From Desulfovibrio desulfuricans (GTDB lineage Bacteria; Desulfobacterota; Desulfovibrionia; Desulfovibrionales; Desulfovibrionaceae), in NCBI RefSeq assembly GCF_004801255.1, contig NZ_CP036295.1, positions 1,624,001 through 1,688,000 of the forward strand: DNA of 64,000 bases, in the 5' to 3' direction. The notes beneath the pieces are model-generated. The model worked only from the letters and a program-made list of their open reading frames with translations, was not told the origin of the DNA and did no database searches. Position 1 is the stretch's first letter; the number at the start of each line of letters is the position of its first letter. Made by a program: the position numbers and the translations under genes. Below are positions 34,782 to 42,594 of the stretch, piece after piece.

Positions 34782-34858
34782 CGGGATGTAGCGCAGTCTG
34801 GGAGCGCACTTGAATGGGGTTCAAGGGGTCGAAGGTTCAAATCCTTTCATCCCGACCA
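34782..34858 (+). tRNA. tRNA-Pro (anticodon GGG)
   Basis: A 77-base cloverleaf. The acceptor stem CGGGATG pairs with CATCCCG. The D-stem is GCGC/GCGC, the anticodon stem CTTGA/TCAAG has the seven-base loop ATGGGGT (anticodon GGG), and the T-arm is GAAGG/CCTTT with loop TTCAAAT. The discriminator A and the CCA end are encoded. It decodes CCC/CCU proline codons. Confidence 0.95.
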
Positions 34859-34865
34859 GAGATTT

Positions 34866-34898
34866 AAGGGAATTCATGGAAACATGAATTCCCTTTTC
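34866..34898 (+). terminator. Rho-independent terminator of tRNA-Pro
   Basis: A perfect 13-base stem AAGGGAATTCATG/CATGAATTCCCTT (34866-34878 with 34883-34895) with a GAAA tetraloop and TTTTCTC at the 3' side. It starts seven bases after the CCA. Confidence 0.88.
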
Positions 34899-35011
34899 TC
34901 GTTTGTGAGACCTACCCGGCTCTGCCCTACACGGGTCTACACCAAAGACAGGGGCAAGCCCCTTCAACGGGCAGTTTTCCCGACAGGTTTCTGATCAATT
35001 CACCAGCCATT

Positions 35012-35158
35012 TCAGCAGCACAAAACGCGTACACGCAGGCGGTAGTTTTCGAAGTTACGGAAGCCATACGCACGCCGCTGGATCAACTTCATTTTTCGGT
35101 GAAAACCTTCTGTGATGCCGTTATTCCGGATAAACGGAACATCCTGGCTACTTCTTCG
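35012..35158 (-). pseudogene. ISL3-family transposase remnant (C-terminus only)
   Basis: Reading the minus strand gives NNGITEGFHRKMKLIQRRAY, then GFRNFENYRLRVRVLCC and a stop at 35012. This is the conserved C-terminal end of ISL3-family transposases. Just upstream of this segment the expected frame is broken: the residues that should precede FIRNNG (EEVARMFR) read in another frame, followed by unrelated sequence. Only about 45 codons survive, so this is a decayed insertion sequence just downstream of the tRNA-Pro terminator. Confidence 0.85.
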
Positions 35159-35244
35159 CGCCCATTATGGCTCTACACAAAATCTCCGCCAAATTTCATA
35201 CTTCACCCCAAGAAGTCAGATTCATCGACTGTCCTCATCTGCTT

Positions 35245-35273
35245 TTGACACATTCACTATATTAATCTATTTT
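35245..35273 (+). promoter_or_regulatory. Probable promoter of the outer-membrane protein gene
   Basis: TTGACA (35245-35250), a 17-base spacer and TATTTT (35268-35273) in a strongly AT-rich stretch, about 80 bases before the start codon. Confidence 0.6.
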
Positions 35274-35353
35274 TTACTACTATTGTTATTAAGATAAAAA
35301 GAGTTTACTTTCATCATAAAAGTTATATCTGATTTGAAACAAAGGAGAACATC

Positions 35354-36034
35354 ATGTTTAAGCGTGCTGTGCTTGCATTAGTTCTGTCCCTGGCTCTTGC
35401 TGCCCCTGCGGCGGCGGAAACTACCGGCGTGTATGCTGGTGCAAAATTTATTGATTCTATTCAAAGCACGGGGCCTTTCTCGCTCAGCGGGGATGTAAAA
35501 GGCATTGGCATAGGCCAGTATTCACAAAATTCTGTGGGCGGCGGCATTTTTGTGGGCTATGATTTTTACCCGCAGTTTCAGGTGCCCATGCGCGCAGAAC
35601 TGGAATACGCAATCAGAAGCAACGTTACCAAAACATGGGATGCCAGCGGAGCTGACGGCACAGCATCTTTTAAAGGCGAATGGGGCCTGCAAACGCTGTT
35701 TGCCAACGCTTATTGGGACTTTCACAACTCCACGGCCTTTACCCCCTACATTGGGGGCGGCCTCGGCCTCGGATTCATCAAAACCAAGTATACTGCCGAC
35801 GTTGACGGCGACGGCGATTCTAGCAGCCTGACGCAGCACGATACCGTTTTTGCCTGGAATCTGGGCGCGGGCTGTTCGTATGCATTTACCGAGAATCTGT
35901 CGGCAGATCTGGCCTACCGCTATGTGGGGCTTGGGTATACAGATATCAGCAAGCATGTTGACGACAACAGGGTATCTATCGGCAATACCCCTTATGCCAA
36001 TGAATTCAGCCTTGGCCTGCGTTACACCTTCTAA
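35354..36034 (+). CDS. Small outer-membrane beta-barrel protein
   Basis: A 226-residue protein with a clean signal peptide (cut after APAAA, about residue 21). The mature part alternates aromatic and Gly-rich strands (GVYAGAKFID, GGGIFVGYDFYP, LQTLFANAYWDF, TPYIGGGLGLGFI, FSLGLRYTF) and ends in Phe. This is the pattern of an eight-stranded barrel of the OmpA/Opa-like outer-membrane family. An Asp-rich loop (ADVDGDGDSSS) may bind a divalent cation. AAAGGAG lies before the ATG. It has its own promoter and terminator, so it is a single-gene unit between the IS remnant and an unknown gene. Confidence 0.85.
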   Translation: MFKRAVLALVLSLALAAPAAAETTGVYAGAKFIDSIQSTGPFSLSGDVKGIGIGQYSQNSVGGGIFVGYDFYPQFQVPMRAELEYAIRSNVTKTWDASGADGTASFKGEWGLQTLFANAYWDFHNSTAFTPYIGGGLGLGFIKTKYTADVDGDGDSSSLTQHDTVFAWNLGAGCSYAFTENLSADLAYRYVGLGYTDISKHVDDNRVSIGNTPYANEFSLGLRYTF

Positions 36035-36071
36035 GCGTGACAAAAATATCTAGCGATTAGCCAAAGCCAAC

Positions 36072-36097
36072 GGGCCGGGGATTTCTCCGGCCCTTTT
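36072..36097 (+). terminator. Rho-independent terminator of the outer-membrane protein gene
   Basis: A seven-base GC stem GGGCCGG/CCGGCCC (36072-36078 with 36087-36093), followed by TTTTATTTT. Confidence 0.9.
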
Positions 36098-36319
36098 ATT
36101 TTGAACTGCAATACCATAGCTCATGGATATAACGGTGGATAAATTGAACGTAATGGATATATACAGCTAATAATCTATTGCGCTCGATTAGGCCTATCGC
36201 ATGGAATGCAGCGCAGGATAAAACATTCTTGAATTCGTCTAAGTGAATAGTTAAATCGTTCAAACATGGAAAAATATTTAGATGTAACGCGCCACCCAGA
36301 TTATCAGGTTTTGGCCCTG

Positions 36320-37159
36320 CTAGGAGCGTTTACGTGATAACTTTGGCTTTGCATTGACGTGATCAATGTATTCTTGCCTAAAATTACCGATCTTTCCGTT
36401 TTTACCAAGGTTTATATGCTTGTCCAGCCTGCCGCTCCCAATCAGCCAAAACAACTTGTCAACGTTGTAAGGGGAGACATTGGCGGCTTCAGCAATTCTA
36501 ACTATGATCTTTTGTATCATATAGGGGCCATGCGCTTCCTCACATAGCCCTATTCCAGCAAAAATTTTGCTTATGTGGACATCCGGCTTGCCGTATTCAA
36601 TAAAACCCAGTTCCTTAAGAAAATCACAGGAGAGCGGGTAACCAAGACCAACAACCTCTTCGGAAATTATCAAGGGGAGCGCTGCCATCGCCTGCTTGTT
36701 TTCGTAAAAAAGCCTTGTCCATTGATAAAATTCATCACCACTCCTGAACTGGCTAAGAAACAAGGCAGCTGACAATATGGTTTTGCAGTACATTGGCCAA
36801 ATGCTTCTTGGTTCTTTTCTGACCTGTCCCCTTGGCTTAAGTTTCTTTTCTATGTCTGACAAAAGCTTTTCTGGCTTGCCCGAATATACTTCCAGGGTTC
36901 TGGCTACATCAAAATCGAATAATACTTTTCCCAGGTTATGCACATTACCTATTGATTTTCCAATAACGCCTTTTTTCATATTTGCATTCTGAGCCGACCT
37001 CAGCAACCGCTCAAAAAGTTCCGGCATATCTACTGGCTTTGCGCTGGCATCAGGCCGTTCCAGATAACTTTGCAGGATTTCTATTCGCTGTTGTGATGGA
37101 ATCTTTTCAAGAAAAAACTGCTTTGCATCATTATAAATAGCCAACATAGAACTCTTCAC
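36320..37159 (-). CDS. Unrecognised protein, possibly HhH-GPD-like
   Basis: A 279-residue protein with AT-rich coding sequence unlike its neighbours. No signal peptide or membrane helix is seen. The segment GLGYPLSCDFLKELGFIEYG, then KPDVHISKIFAGIGL and DKLFWLIGSG, resembles the helix-hairpin-helix core of HhH-GPD DNA glycosylase-like proteins, in which a conserved Asp follows the hairpin. This is a pattern match by eye and not a firm assignment. Start is GTG with GGGAG nine bases upstream; an ATG at 37147 is an alternative. It lies alone in an AT-rich segment near a tRNA and an IS remnant, suggesting acquisition by transfer. Confidence 0.6.
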   Translation of the reverse strand: MKSSMLAIYNDAKQFFLEKIPSQQRIEILQSYLERPDASAKPVDMPELFERLLRSAQNANMKKGVIGKSIGNVHNLGKVLFDFDVARTLEVYSGKPEKLLSDIEKKLKPRGQVRKEPRSIWPMYCKTILSAALFLSQFRSGDEFYQWTRLFYENKQAMAALPLIISEEVVGLGYPLSCDFLKELGFIEYGKPDVHISKIFAGIGLCEEAHGPYMIQKIIVRIAEAANVSPYNVDKLFWLIGSGRLDKHINLGKNGKIGNFRQEYIDHVNAKPKLSRKRS

Positions 37160-37656
37160 CGTATTCGTCTCCCATTTATCATACTTATTTTATATAGTTA
37201 TTTATTAATTTTTAATACTACTTCATCTTGTACCACAATGCAATATTTAAAAGTAAAAACAAGTAAATGCCATTTAAAAAATATCGATATAGTAGTAAAT
37301 AAAACATTTCCGTGGAAACAGTGTGAATTTTATTAATCGCAATACGAATTACCGTGAACGAATCATTGACAGAATTGGTGAGGGGAGAAGCTGTTGCACT
37401 TCTTCGGAGCAGGCAACAGCACAACTAAGGGCAGTGGTATGGGCGATGCAGTCTTTTGGGTCTAGCCAGAGGGGGCACACCCTCTTGCCTGAGCGCTTAT
37501 ATATATCCGTCGGGCTTCTGCCTCGGCGTACTTACGCCATAAATTGATACAAAAATGTTTTCATAAAACCGTTAAAATAACAAATTCGTACTGCTTAAAC
37601 TCCCGCATATTCAAATAAATAGTAATATATTGAGTAGTTACAAGTAAGTTTAGACA
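37160..37656. other. AT-rich gene-free stretch
   Basis: About 500 bases with no credible gene; the small open frames here lack family resemblance and ribosome binding sites. It must contain the promoter of the leftward unknown gene. A hairpin AGAGGG/CCCTCT (about 37470-37487) is the only structure seen. Confidence 0.4.
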
Positions 37657-37672
37657 TGGCACAAAACTTGCT
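37657..37672 (+). promoter_or_regulatory. Sigma-54 (RpoN) promoter of the branched-chain-type importer operon
   Basis: TGGCACAAAACTTGCT matches the sigma-54 consensus TGGCAC-N5-TTGCW exactly, with GG and GC correctly spaced for -24/-12. Transcription would begin about 37684, 24 bases before the binding-protein start codon. An enhancer-binding activator is therefore expected, which for such operons often responds to nitrogen status. Confidence 0.85.
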
Positions 37673-37707
37673 GTTTGAGAGATCAAACAAACACGTGGAG
37701 GATTGCC

Positions 37708-38886
37708 ATGTCCCGTATCTCGATCAACTGGCGCAAAGCGCTTACCTGCTGCGCCGCAATTTTATGCCTCGCCACCTCCGTACAGGCCCGCGAGACCGTC
37801 AAGGTTGGCTTTGTGGGTCCCCTTACCGGCGGCGTGAGCGCCATTGGTGTTGGCGGGCGCAATTCTGCCGAGCTGGCCGTCAAGGAACGCAACGAAGACC
37901 CCGACCGCAAATTCGACTACCTCTTTGTATCGTACGACGACGAATGCAAACCCAACATCGGTATTCAGGTGGCTACCAAGCTGGCCTCCGACCGCAAGGT
38001 TGCGGCTGCCGTAACCCACTACTGCTCCGCCGTGGCTCTGGGCACGGTTGATATCTATCACCGCTTTCATATGCCCGCCGTTGTCTGGGGCGCGGTGCAT
38101 CCCGGCATTACCTACGGCAACGACTACAAGGAAATTTTCCGCACGCCCGGCACCATGATCAACCAGAACCAGGTTGCGGCCAAATTTATGAGCAGCCAGG
38201 GCTACAAGACCTTTGCCATCATCCATGACATCACCGACTACGGCAAATCGCACAAAGACTACTTTACCCAGTTCATCACCGAACAGGGCGGCAAGGTTAT
38301 AGAAACCTTTGGCGTTACCCCCGATCAGCAGGACTTCACCGCCGAGCTGACCAAGATAAAGTCTCTGCACCCCGACGTGATCTACTTTGGCGGTCTTGTG
38401 CCCGTGGGCGTGCGCGTGCGCTCGCAGATGGAAAAACTCGGCATCGACGCCCAGTTTGAGGGCGTCTCGGGCATCAAGTCCGACGCATTTGTCACCGGCG
38501 TGGGCAACGAGGCCGCCGAGGGCACCCTGAGCTTTATTGAAGGAACCCCACTTGAAAAACTGCCCGGCGGTGATGCCTTTTTAAAGAGCTACAAGGACCA
38601 CGGCTACGCCGAATCTGCCGAAGCCTACGGCCCCTTTGCCTACGCCAGCATGAAGCTTGTTCTGGATACCATTGAAAGCACCGGCCCCAACCGCGAAAAA
38701 ATTGTCGAAGCGCTGAGCGCCGTTAAAGGCAAGGATACCCTGGTGGGCAAGGTTACCTTTGACGATCACGGCCAGAACATAGAACCAGCCGTCAGTACAT
38801 TTGTGGTTCAGGACGGCCAGTGGGTTTTCTGGAACGACAGCGACTACGCCTCAGGCAAGCGTCAGCTCAGGCATCCCAACAAGTAG
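37708..38886 (+). CDS. Branched-chain amino acid-type ABC transporter, periplasmic binding protein
   Basis: A 392-residue protein with a signal peptide (about residues 1-27, cut after SVQA) followed by a type I periplasmic binding fold: VKVGFVGPLTGGVSAIGVGGRNSAELAV, VAAAVTHYCSAVALG, DPVIYFGG-like DVIYFGGLVP and a C-terminal hinge. It is of the LivJ/LivK (Peripla_BP_6) family. GGAGGA precedes the ATG. It delivers substrate to the LivHMGF-type permease encoded immediately after it. The ligand is not certain; given the downstream hydrolases, an amide, peptide or amino-acid derivative is as likely as leucine/isoleucine/valine. Confidence 0.92.
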   Translation: MSRISINWRKALTCCAAILCLATSVQARETVKVGFVGPLTGGVSAIGVGGRNSAELAVKERNEDPDRKFDYLFVSYDDECKPNIGIQVATKLASDRKVAAAVTHYCSAVALGTVDIYHRFHMPAVVWGAVHPGITYGNDYKEIFRTPGTMINQNQVAAKFMSSQGYKTFAIIHDITDYGKSHKDYFTQFITEQGGKVIETFGVTPDQQDFTAELTKIKSLHPDVIYFGGLVPVGVRVRSQMEKLGIDAQFEGVSGIKSDAFVTGVGNEAAEGTLSFIEGTPLEKLPGGDAFLKSYKDHGYAESAEAYGPFAYASMKLVLDTIESTGPNREKIVEALSAVKGKDTLVGKVTFDDHGQNIEPAVSTFVVQDGQWVFWNDSDYASGKRQLRHPNK

Positions 38887-38961
38887 CAGGTTTCAGACAT
38901 GCCGTCCGGCGGGGGTCTCCCGCCGGACGGCGACAACGCCCAGCAAGGCAAGGACTTCCGC

Positions 38962-39885
38962 ATGGACATGTCACTCTTCATTCAATTCGTCATCAACGGC
39001 CTTATGCTGGGCATGATGTACGCATTGGTCGCCGTGGGATTCACCATATTTTTCGGCGTACTTGACGTCATCGTTTTTTCCCACGGCGACACGGTGATGC
39101 TGGGCGGTTTTTCCGGCCTCGCCATGTATATGTATCTGCAGCACGTGTTTCCAGGGCTTGCGCCGGGCTGGTCGCTGCTGTGGGTGGTGCTTACGGCGCT
39201 GACCACCATGGCCCTGCTTGGCATGCTGCTGGCCAGCACCATGATCATGCGTCTGCGCTCGGCGCCCGCACTCAACACGTTGCTGGCCACCATGATGCTG
39301 GGCACGGTGCTGCGCGAATCCATACGCCTGTTTTTTCCCAATGGCTCAAACCCGCAGCCTTTTCCGCATCTGTTGCCTGACTGGTCGCTGAATTACGGGC
39401 AGCTTTCGCTGCGGTTTGACAATCTGGTGCTGTTCAGCGCCGGTGCGGCGGCTGTGGTGCTGATACACCTGCTCATCTCGCGCACGCGCCTGGGCATGGC
39501 CATCCGCGCTGTGGCGCAGGACAGCGAAGCCGCACAGCTCATGGGCGTCAACTTTTCGCTGGTGGTGCTGACCGCCTTTGCCCTTGGCTGCGGCGTTGCC
39601 GCGCTGGCAGGCATTATGAACGGCATCTACTACAATGAAATCAACTTCAGCATGGGCCTGCTGCTGGGGGCCATCGGCTTCAGCGCCGCCGTCATAGGCG
39701 GTCTGGGCAATATTTACGGGGCTATCCTGGGCGGATTCATCTTTGCCTTTTTGCAGACTATCGGGGCGGTGGCCCTGCCGTTTTCAAGCGCGTACAAAGA
39801 TGTCTTTGCCTTCAGCGTCGTTATTGTGCTTATGGCCTGGAAGCCCACGGGCCTTCTTGCCGAAAAATCCAGCCAAAGGGTCTAG
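38962..39885 (+). CDS. livH: Branched-chain-type ABC permease LivH
   Basis: A 307-residue inner-membrane protein with about eight hydrophobic segments and the LivH-type N-terminus LFIQFVINGLMLGMMYALVAVGFTIFFGVLDVI. GGLGNIYGAILGGF near the C-terminus is the conserved permease/ATPase contact region. The ATG at 38962 with AAGGA upstream gives the normal length. It forms the transmembrane path with LivM, three bases downstream. Confidence 0.95.
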   Translation: MDMSLFIQFVINGLMLGMMYALVAVGFTIFFGVLDVIVFSHGDTVMLGGFSGLAMYMYLQHVFPGLAPGWSLLWVVLTALTTMALLGMLLASTMIMRLRSAPALNTLLATMMLGTVLRESIRLFFPNGSNPQPFPHLLPDWSLNYGQLSLRFDNLVLFSAGAAAVVLIHLLISRTRLGMAIRAVAQDSEAAQLMGVNFSLVVLTAFALGCGVAALAGIMNGIYYNEINFSMGLLLGAIGFSAAVIGGLGNIYGAILGGFIFAFLQTIGAVALPFSSAYKDVFAFSVVIVLMAWKPTGLLAEKSSQRV

Positions 39886-39887
39886 CC

Positions 39888-41045
39888 ATGTTATCCTTAC
39901 GCAATACGCCTGCCGGGCCCCTTACCTGCGTGCTGACCGCAGTGGCCATAACGGCTTTTCTTGCCCTGTTTTTGCTGGCTGAAGAGCAGACCACCATTCT
40001 GCTCTATCTCGGCGCGGGGCTGATCCTGCTGCTGGGCCTCAAGGCCAGCGGCCTGCTGGATGTGCTGCTGCAGGCCGCCCGCGACAACGAATCCCTCTGG
40101 ACGCGCCTGATGCTCGCCATGAGCCTTGCGCTGATATTGATCTTCCACGACGACCATTACAGCCTGTTTTTGCTGGGCACGATCATGACGTACTCTGTTG
40201 CGGTGCTTGGGCTAAACGTGCAGCTGGGCTACGCGGGCGTCATCAACTTCAGCGCGGCCTCGTTTTTTGGCGTTGGCGGCTACACGGCGGCCCTGCTCAT
40301 GGCCAATGCGGGCGTACCCTCGCTGCTGGCCCTGCCGCTGGGCGGTCTGGCCTCGGCCCTCACGGGCTGCATACTGCTTTTGCCGGTGCTGCGCACGTCG
40401 GGCCACTATGCGGCCCTTGTGACCATGGCCTTTGCCCTGCTGTTCAGGGTTTTTCTTGAGGTCTGCCCCTGGTTTGGCGGCCCTCAGGGCATACCGGTGG
40501 AAGGGCTGAACGTGCTCGGCGCAAGCTTTATGGACGATATACGCATAGCCGGGCTGGATTTTTCGTTTTACGCCAAATACGACCTCTTTGCCCTGTTGAT
40601 GCTCTGCCTGACCTTTGGCTTTATCCGCCGCCTGGAGCGCTCGTGGTTTGGGCTTTCCATGGACGCGGTGCGCGGCGACGAGGTGGCCTCGGCCTGCTTT
40701 GGCGTCAGCATCGCACGCTGGAAAATAACCGCCTTTACCATGGGCAACTTTATTTCAGGCATGGCGGGCGCGTTTTACGCCATGATGCTGGCCTACATCA
40801 GCCCGGCCAACTTTTCGTTTGCCGATTCGCTGCTTTTTCTTTCCATCCTGCTGTTGGGCGGCATAGGCAACAGCTGGGGGGTGCTGGTGGCTACAGCCTT
40901 TGTGGTCGCCCTGCCGGAAAAATTTCAGGTTATCCAGGAATACCGGTACCTCATCTACTCAAGCATCGTGCTGCTGATGATCATCTTTCGCCCGGCCGGG
41001 CTGCTGCCCCGCCGCGTGCGCAGCTACACGGGAGGCATGGCATAA
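39888..41045 (+). CDS. livM: Branched-chain-type ABC permease LivM
   Basis: A 385-residue inner-membrane protein. The segment LGLNVQLGYAGVINFSAASFFGVGGYTAALL is the typical LivM motif, and GGIGNSWGVLVATAFVV is the EAA-like region near the C-terminus. The N-terminal 90 residues add extra hydrophobic helices, as in longer LivM forms. Its stop codon overlaps the livG start (TAATG). Confidence 0.95.
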   Translation: MLSLRNTPAGPLTCVLTAVAITAFLALFLLAEEQTTILLYLGAGLILLLGLKASGLLDVLLQAARDNESLWTRLMLAMSLALILIFHDDHYSLFLLGTIMTYSVAVLGLNVQLGYAGVINFSAASFFGVGGYTAALLMANAGVPSLLALPLGGLASALTGCILLLPVLRTSGHYAALVTMAFALLFRVFLEVCPWFGGPQGIPVEGLNVLGASFMDDIRIAGLDFSFYAKYDLFALLMLCLTFGFIRRLERSWFGLSMDAVRGDEVASACFGVSIARWKITAFTMGNFISGMAGAFYAMMLAYISPANFSFADSLLFLSILLLGGIGNSWGVLVATAFVVALPEKFQVIQEYRYLIYSSIVLLMIIFRPAGLLPRRVRSYTGGMA

Positions 41046-41842
41046 TGTGCGCCCATCTTCTTGAATGCACGGGCCTGTCCATGCGCTTTGGCGGGCTTAT
41101 GGCGCTTCAGTCGCTGGATATCCATGTGGACAGCCACGAGGTCGTGGGGCTTGTAGGCCCCAACGGCTCGGGCAAAACAACGTTTTTTAATGTTGTGACA
41201 GGCATCTACCACCCCTGCGCGGGCAAGGTCATGTTCAACGGGCAGGATATCACCGGCCTCTCGCCGCAGGAGGTGTATCAGGCGGGCATTGCGCGCACGT
41301 TTCAGCGCTCTCGCCTGTGCCTCGACCTCACGGTGTTTGACAACATCATGATCGGCAGCCACAAGATCCTCGACCTGTCTTTTGTGCACAACATACTGCA
41401 CCGCAAGGCTTTTTTAAAAAAATATCGTGAATATGAAGAAACCGCAGCCGCCCTGCTGCGGGCGCTCAACCCCGACCTGCCAGGCAGGCTGCACCACGCG
41501 GTCAGCGAATTGAACATGATCGACCGGCGTCGCGTCGAGCTGTGCCGCGCCCTGATCGGCAAGCCCAAGCTGCTGTTTTTGGATGAACCATCGGCGGGCA
41601 TGACCCACGAGGAAACCCAGCAGCTCATGGACGAAATTGTGCGCATGGAGACCGGCGAGGCCAAACCCGCCATTGTGCTTATCGAACACGAGATGAACGT
41701 GATACGCCGCATAACCAGCCGCTGCGTGGTGCTGAACTTTGGTGAAAAACTGTGCGAAGGCAGTTATGAAAAGGTAACCGCCGACCCCATGGTGCAGGAA
41801 GCCTACCTTGGCACGGAGGTGTGCGAAGATGAACAAGTTTAA
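41045..41842 (+). CDS. livG: Branched-chain-type ABC ATPase LivG
   Basis: A 265-residue ABC ATPase. Walker A GPNGSGKTT is followed by the LivG-specific FFNVVTGIYHPCAGKVMFNG. GIARTFQRSRL is the Q-loop region, and Walker B LLFLDEPSAGMT and H-loop LIEHEMNVI are present. The ABC signature is degenerate (VSELNMIDRRRVELCRAL), lacking the usual LSGGQ/LSYGQ, which is a real oddity that could affect ATP hydrolysis at one site. It couples by one base to livM and overlaps livF by 14 bases. Confidence 0.93.
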   Translation: MCAHLLECTGLSMRFGGLMALQSLDIHVDSHEVVGLVGPNGSGKTTFFNVVTGIYHPCAGKVMFNGQDITGLSPQEVYQAGIARTFQRSRLCLDLTVFDNIMIGSHKILDLSFVHNILHRKAFLKKYREYEETAAALLRALNPDLPGRLHHAVSELNMIDRRRVELCRALIGKPKLLFLDEPSAGMTHEETQQLMDEIVRMETGEAKPAIVLIEHEMNVIRRITSRCVVLNFGEKLCEGSYEKVTADPMVQEAYLGTEVCEDEQV

Positions 41843-42545
41843 ACCCCTGATGGTCGAAAACCTGCACGTTGCCTATGGCAAGGCCGATGTGCTCTGCGGT
41901 GTTTCGCTCGACATCCAGCCCGGCAAAACAACCTGCCTGCTCGGCTCAAACGGCGCGGGCAAGACAACCCTCATCCGCGCGCTGGTGGGGCTGACGCCCC
42001 CAAGGTCGGGCAACATCCAGTTTGCCGGCGTGGACATCACCGGCATGGCCCCGCACAAAATAGTGCGCATGGGCATATCGTGCATACCCGAAGGGCGGCG
42101 CGTGTTCCCCAAGATGAATGTGGAAGAAAACCTGCTCATGGGGGCGTATCAGGAGCCATCCGCCGCCAAGATACAAAACCGTCTGGCGCGGGTTTACGAA
42201 ATCTTTCCCCGTCTGCGCGAAAGACGCGCGCAGTTCGCGGGCACCATGTCGGGCGGCGAGCAGGCCATGGTCTCCATCGGGCGCGGCCTGATGAACGAAC
42301 CGCGCCTGCTGGTCATCGACGAGCCGTCGCTGGGCCTCTCGCCCGCGCTGGTCAGTGAAAACTTCAGGGTTATACGCTCGATCTGCGAGAGCGGCATCGC
42401 CGTTTTTTTGGTAGAGCAAAACGTGCGGCAAACCCTGGCCATAGCCCATCAGGGCTACGTGCTTTCGCAGGGGCGCATTGTGGCTGGCGGTACAGCCAAA
42501 GAACTGAAAGAAAACGCCGAAGTGCAAAAAGCCTACTTTGGCTGA
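41829..42545 (+). CDS. livF: Branched-chain-type ABC ATPase LivF
   Basis: A 238-residue ABC ATPase: Walker A GSNGAGKTT, GISCIPEGRRVFPKMNVEENL (the LivF-type Q-loop region), signature MSGGEQAMVSIGRGLM, Walker B LLVIDEPSLGLSP and H-loop LVEQNVRQTL. It pairs with LivG to energise LivH/LivM. It is followed by the M20 peptidase gene after 49 bases. Confidence 0.95.
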   Translation: MNKFKPLMVENLHVAYGKADVLCGVSLDIQPGKTTCLLGSNGAGKTTLIRALVGLTPPRSGNIQFAGVDITGMAPHKIVRMGISCIPEGRRVFPKMNVEENLLMGAYQEPSAAKIQNRLARVYEIFPRLRERRAQFAGTMSGGEQAMVSIGRGLMNEPRLLVIDEPSLGLSPALVSENFRVIRSICESGIAVFLVEQNVRQTLAIAHQGYVLSQGRIVAGGTAKELKENAEVQKAYFG

Positions 42546-42594
42546 ACCCGGCAAGGAGGCGCCGCGCCGGCATTGACCGGCAGGCGAAACCCAC

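Noticed and set aside
35112..35297. A 61-codon open frame before the outer-membrane protein gene
   Set aside because: It runs across the IS remnant and the promoter, has no ribosome binding site and no homology that I recognise.
37218..37547. Short open frames on both strands in the AT-rich gap
   Set aside because: No ribosome binding site, poor composition and no family likeness.
34859..37656. An integrative element with paired att sites at tRNA-Pro
   Set aside because: No integrase gene and no second copy of the tRNA 3' end were found, so only a decayed insertion and composition shift are claimed.
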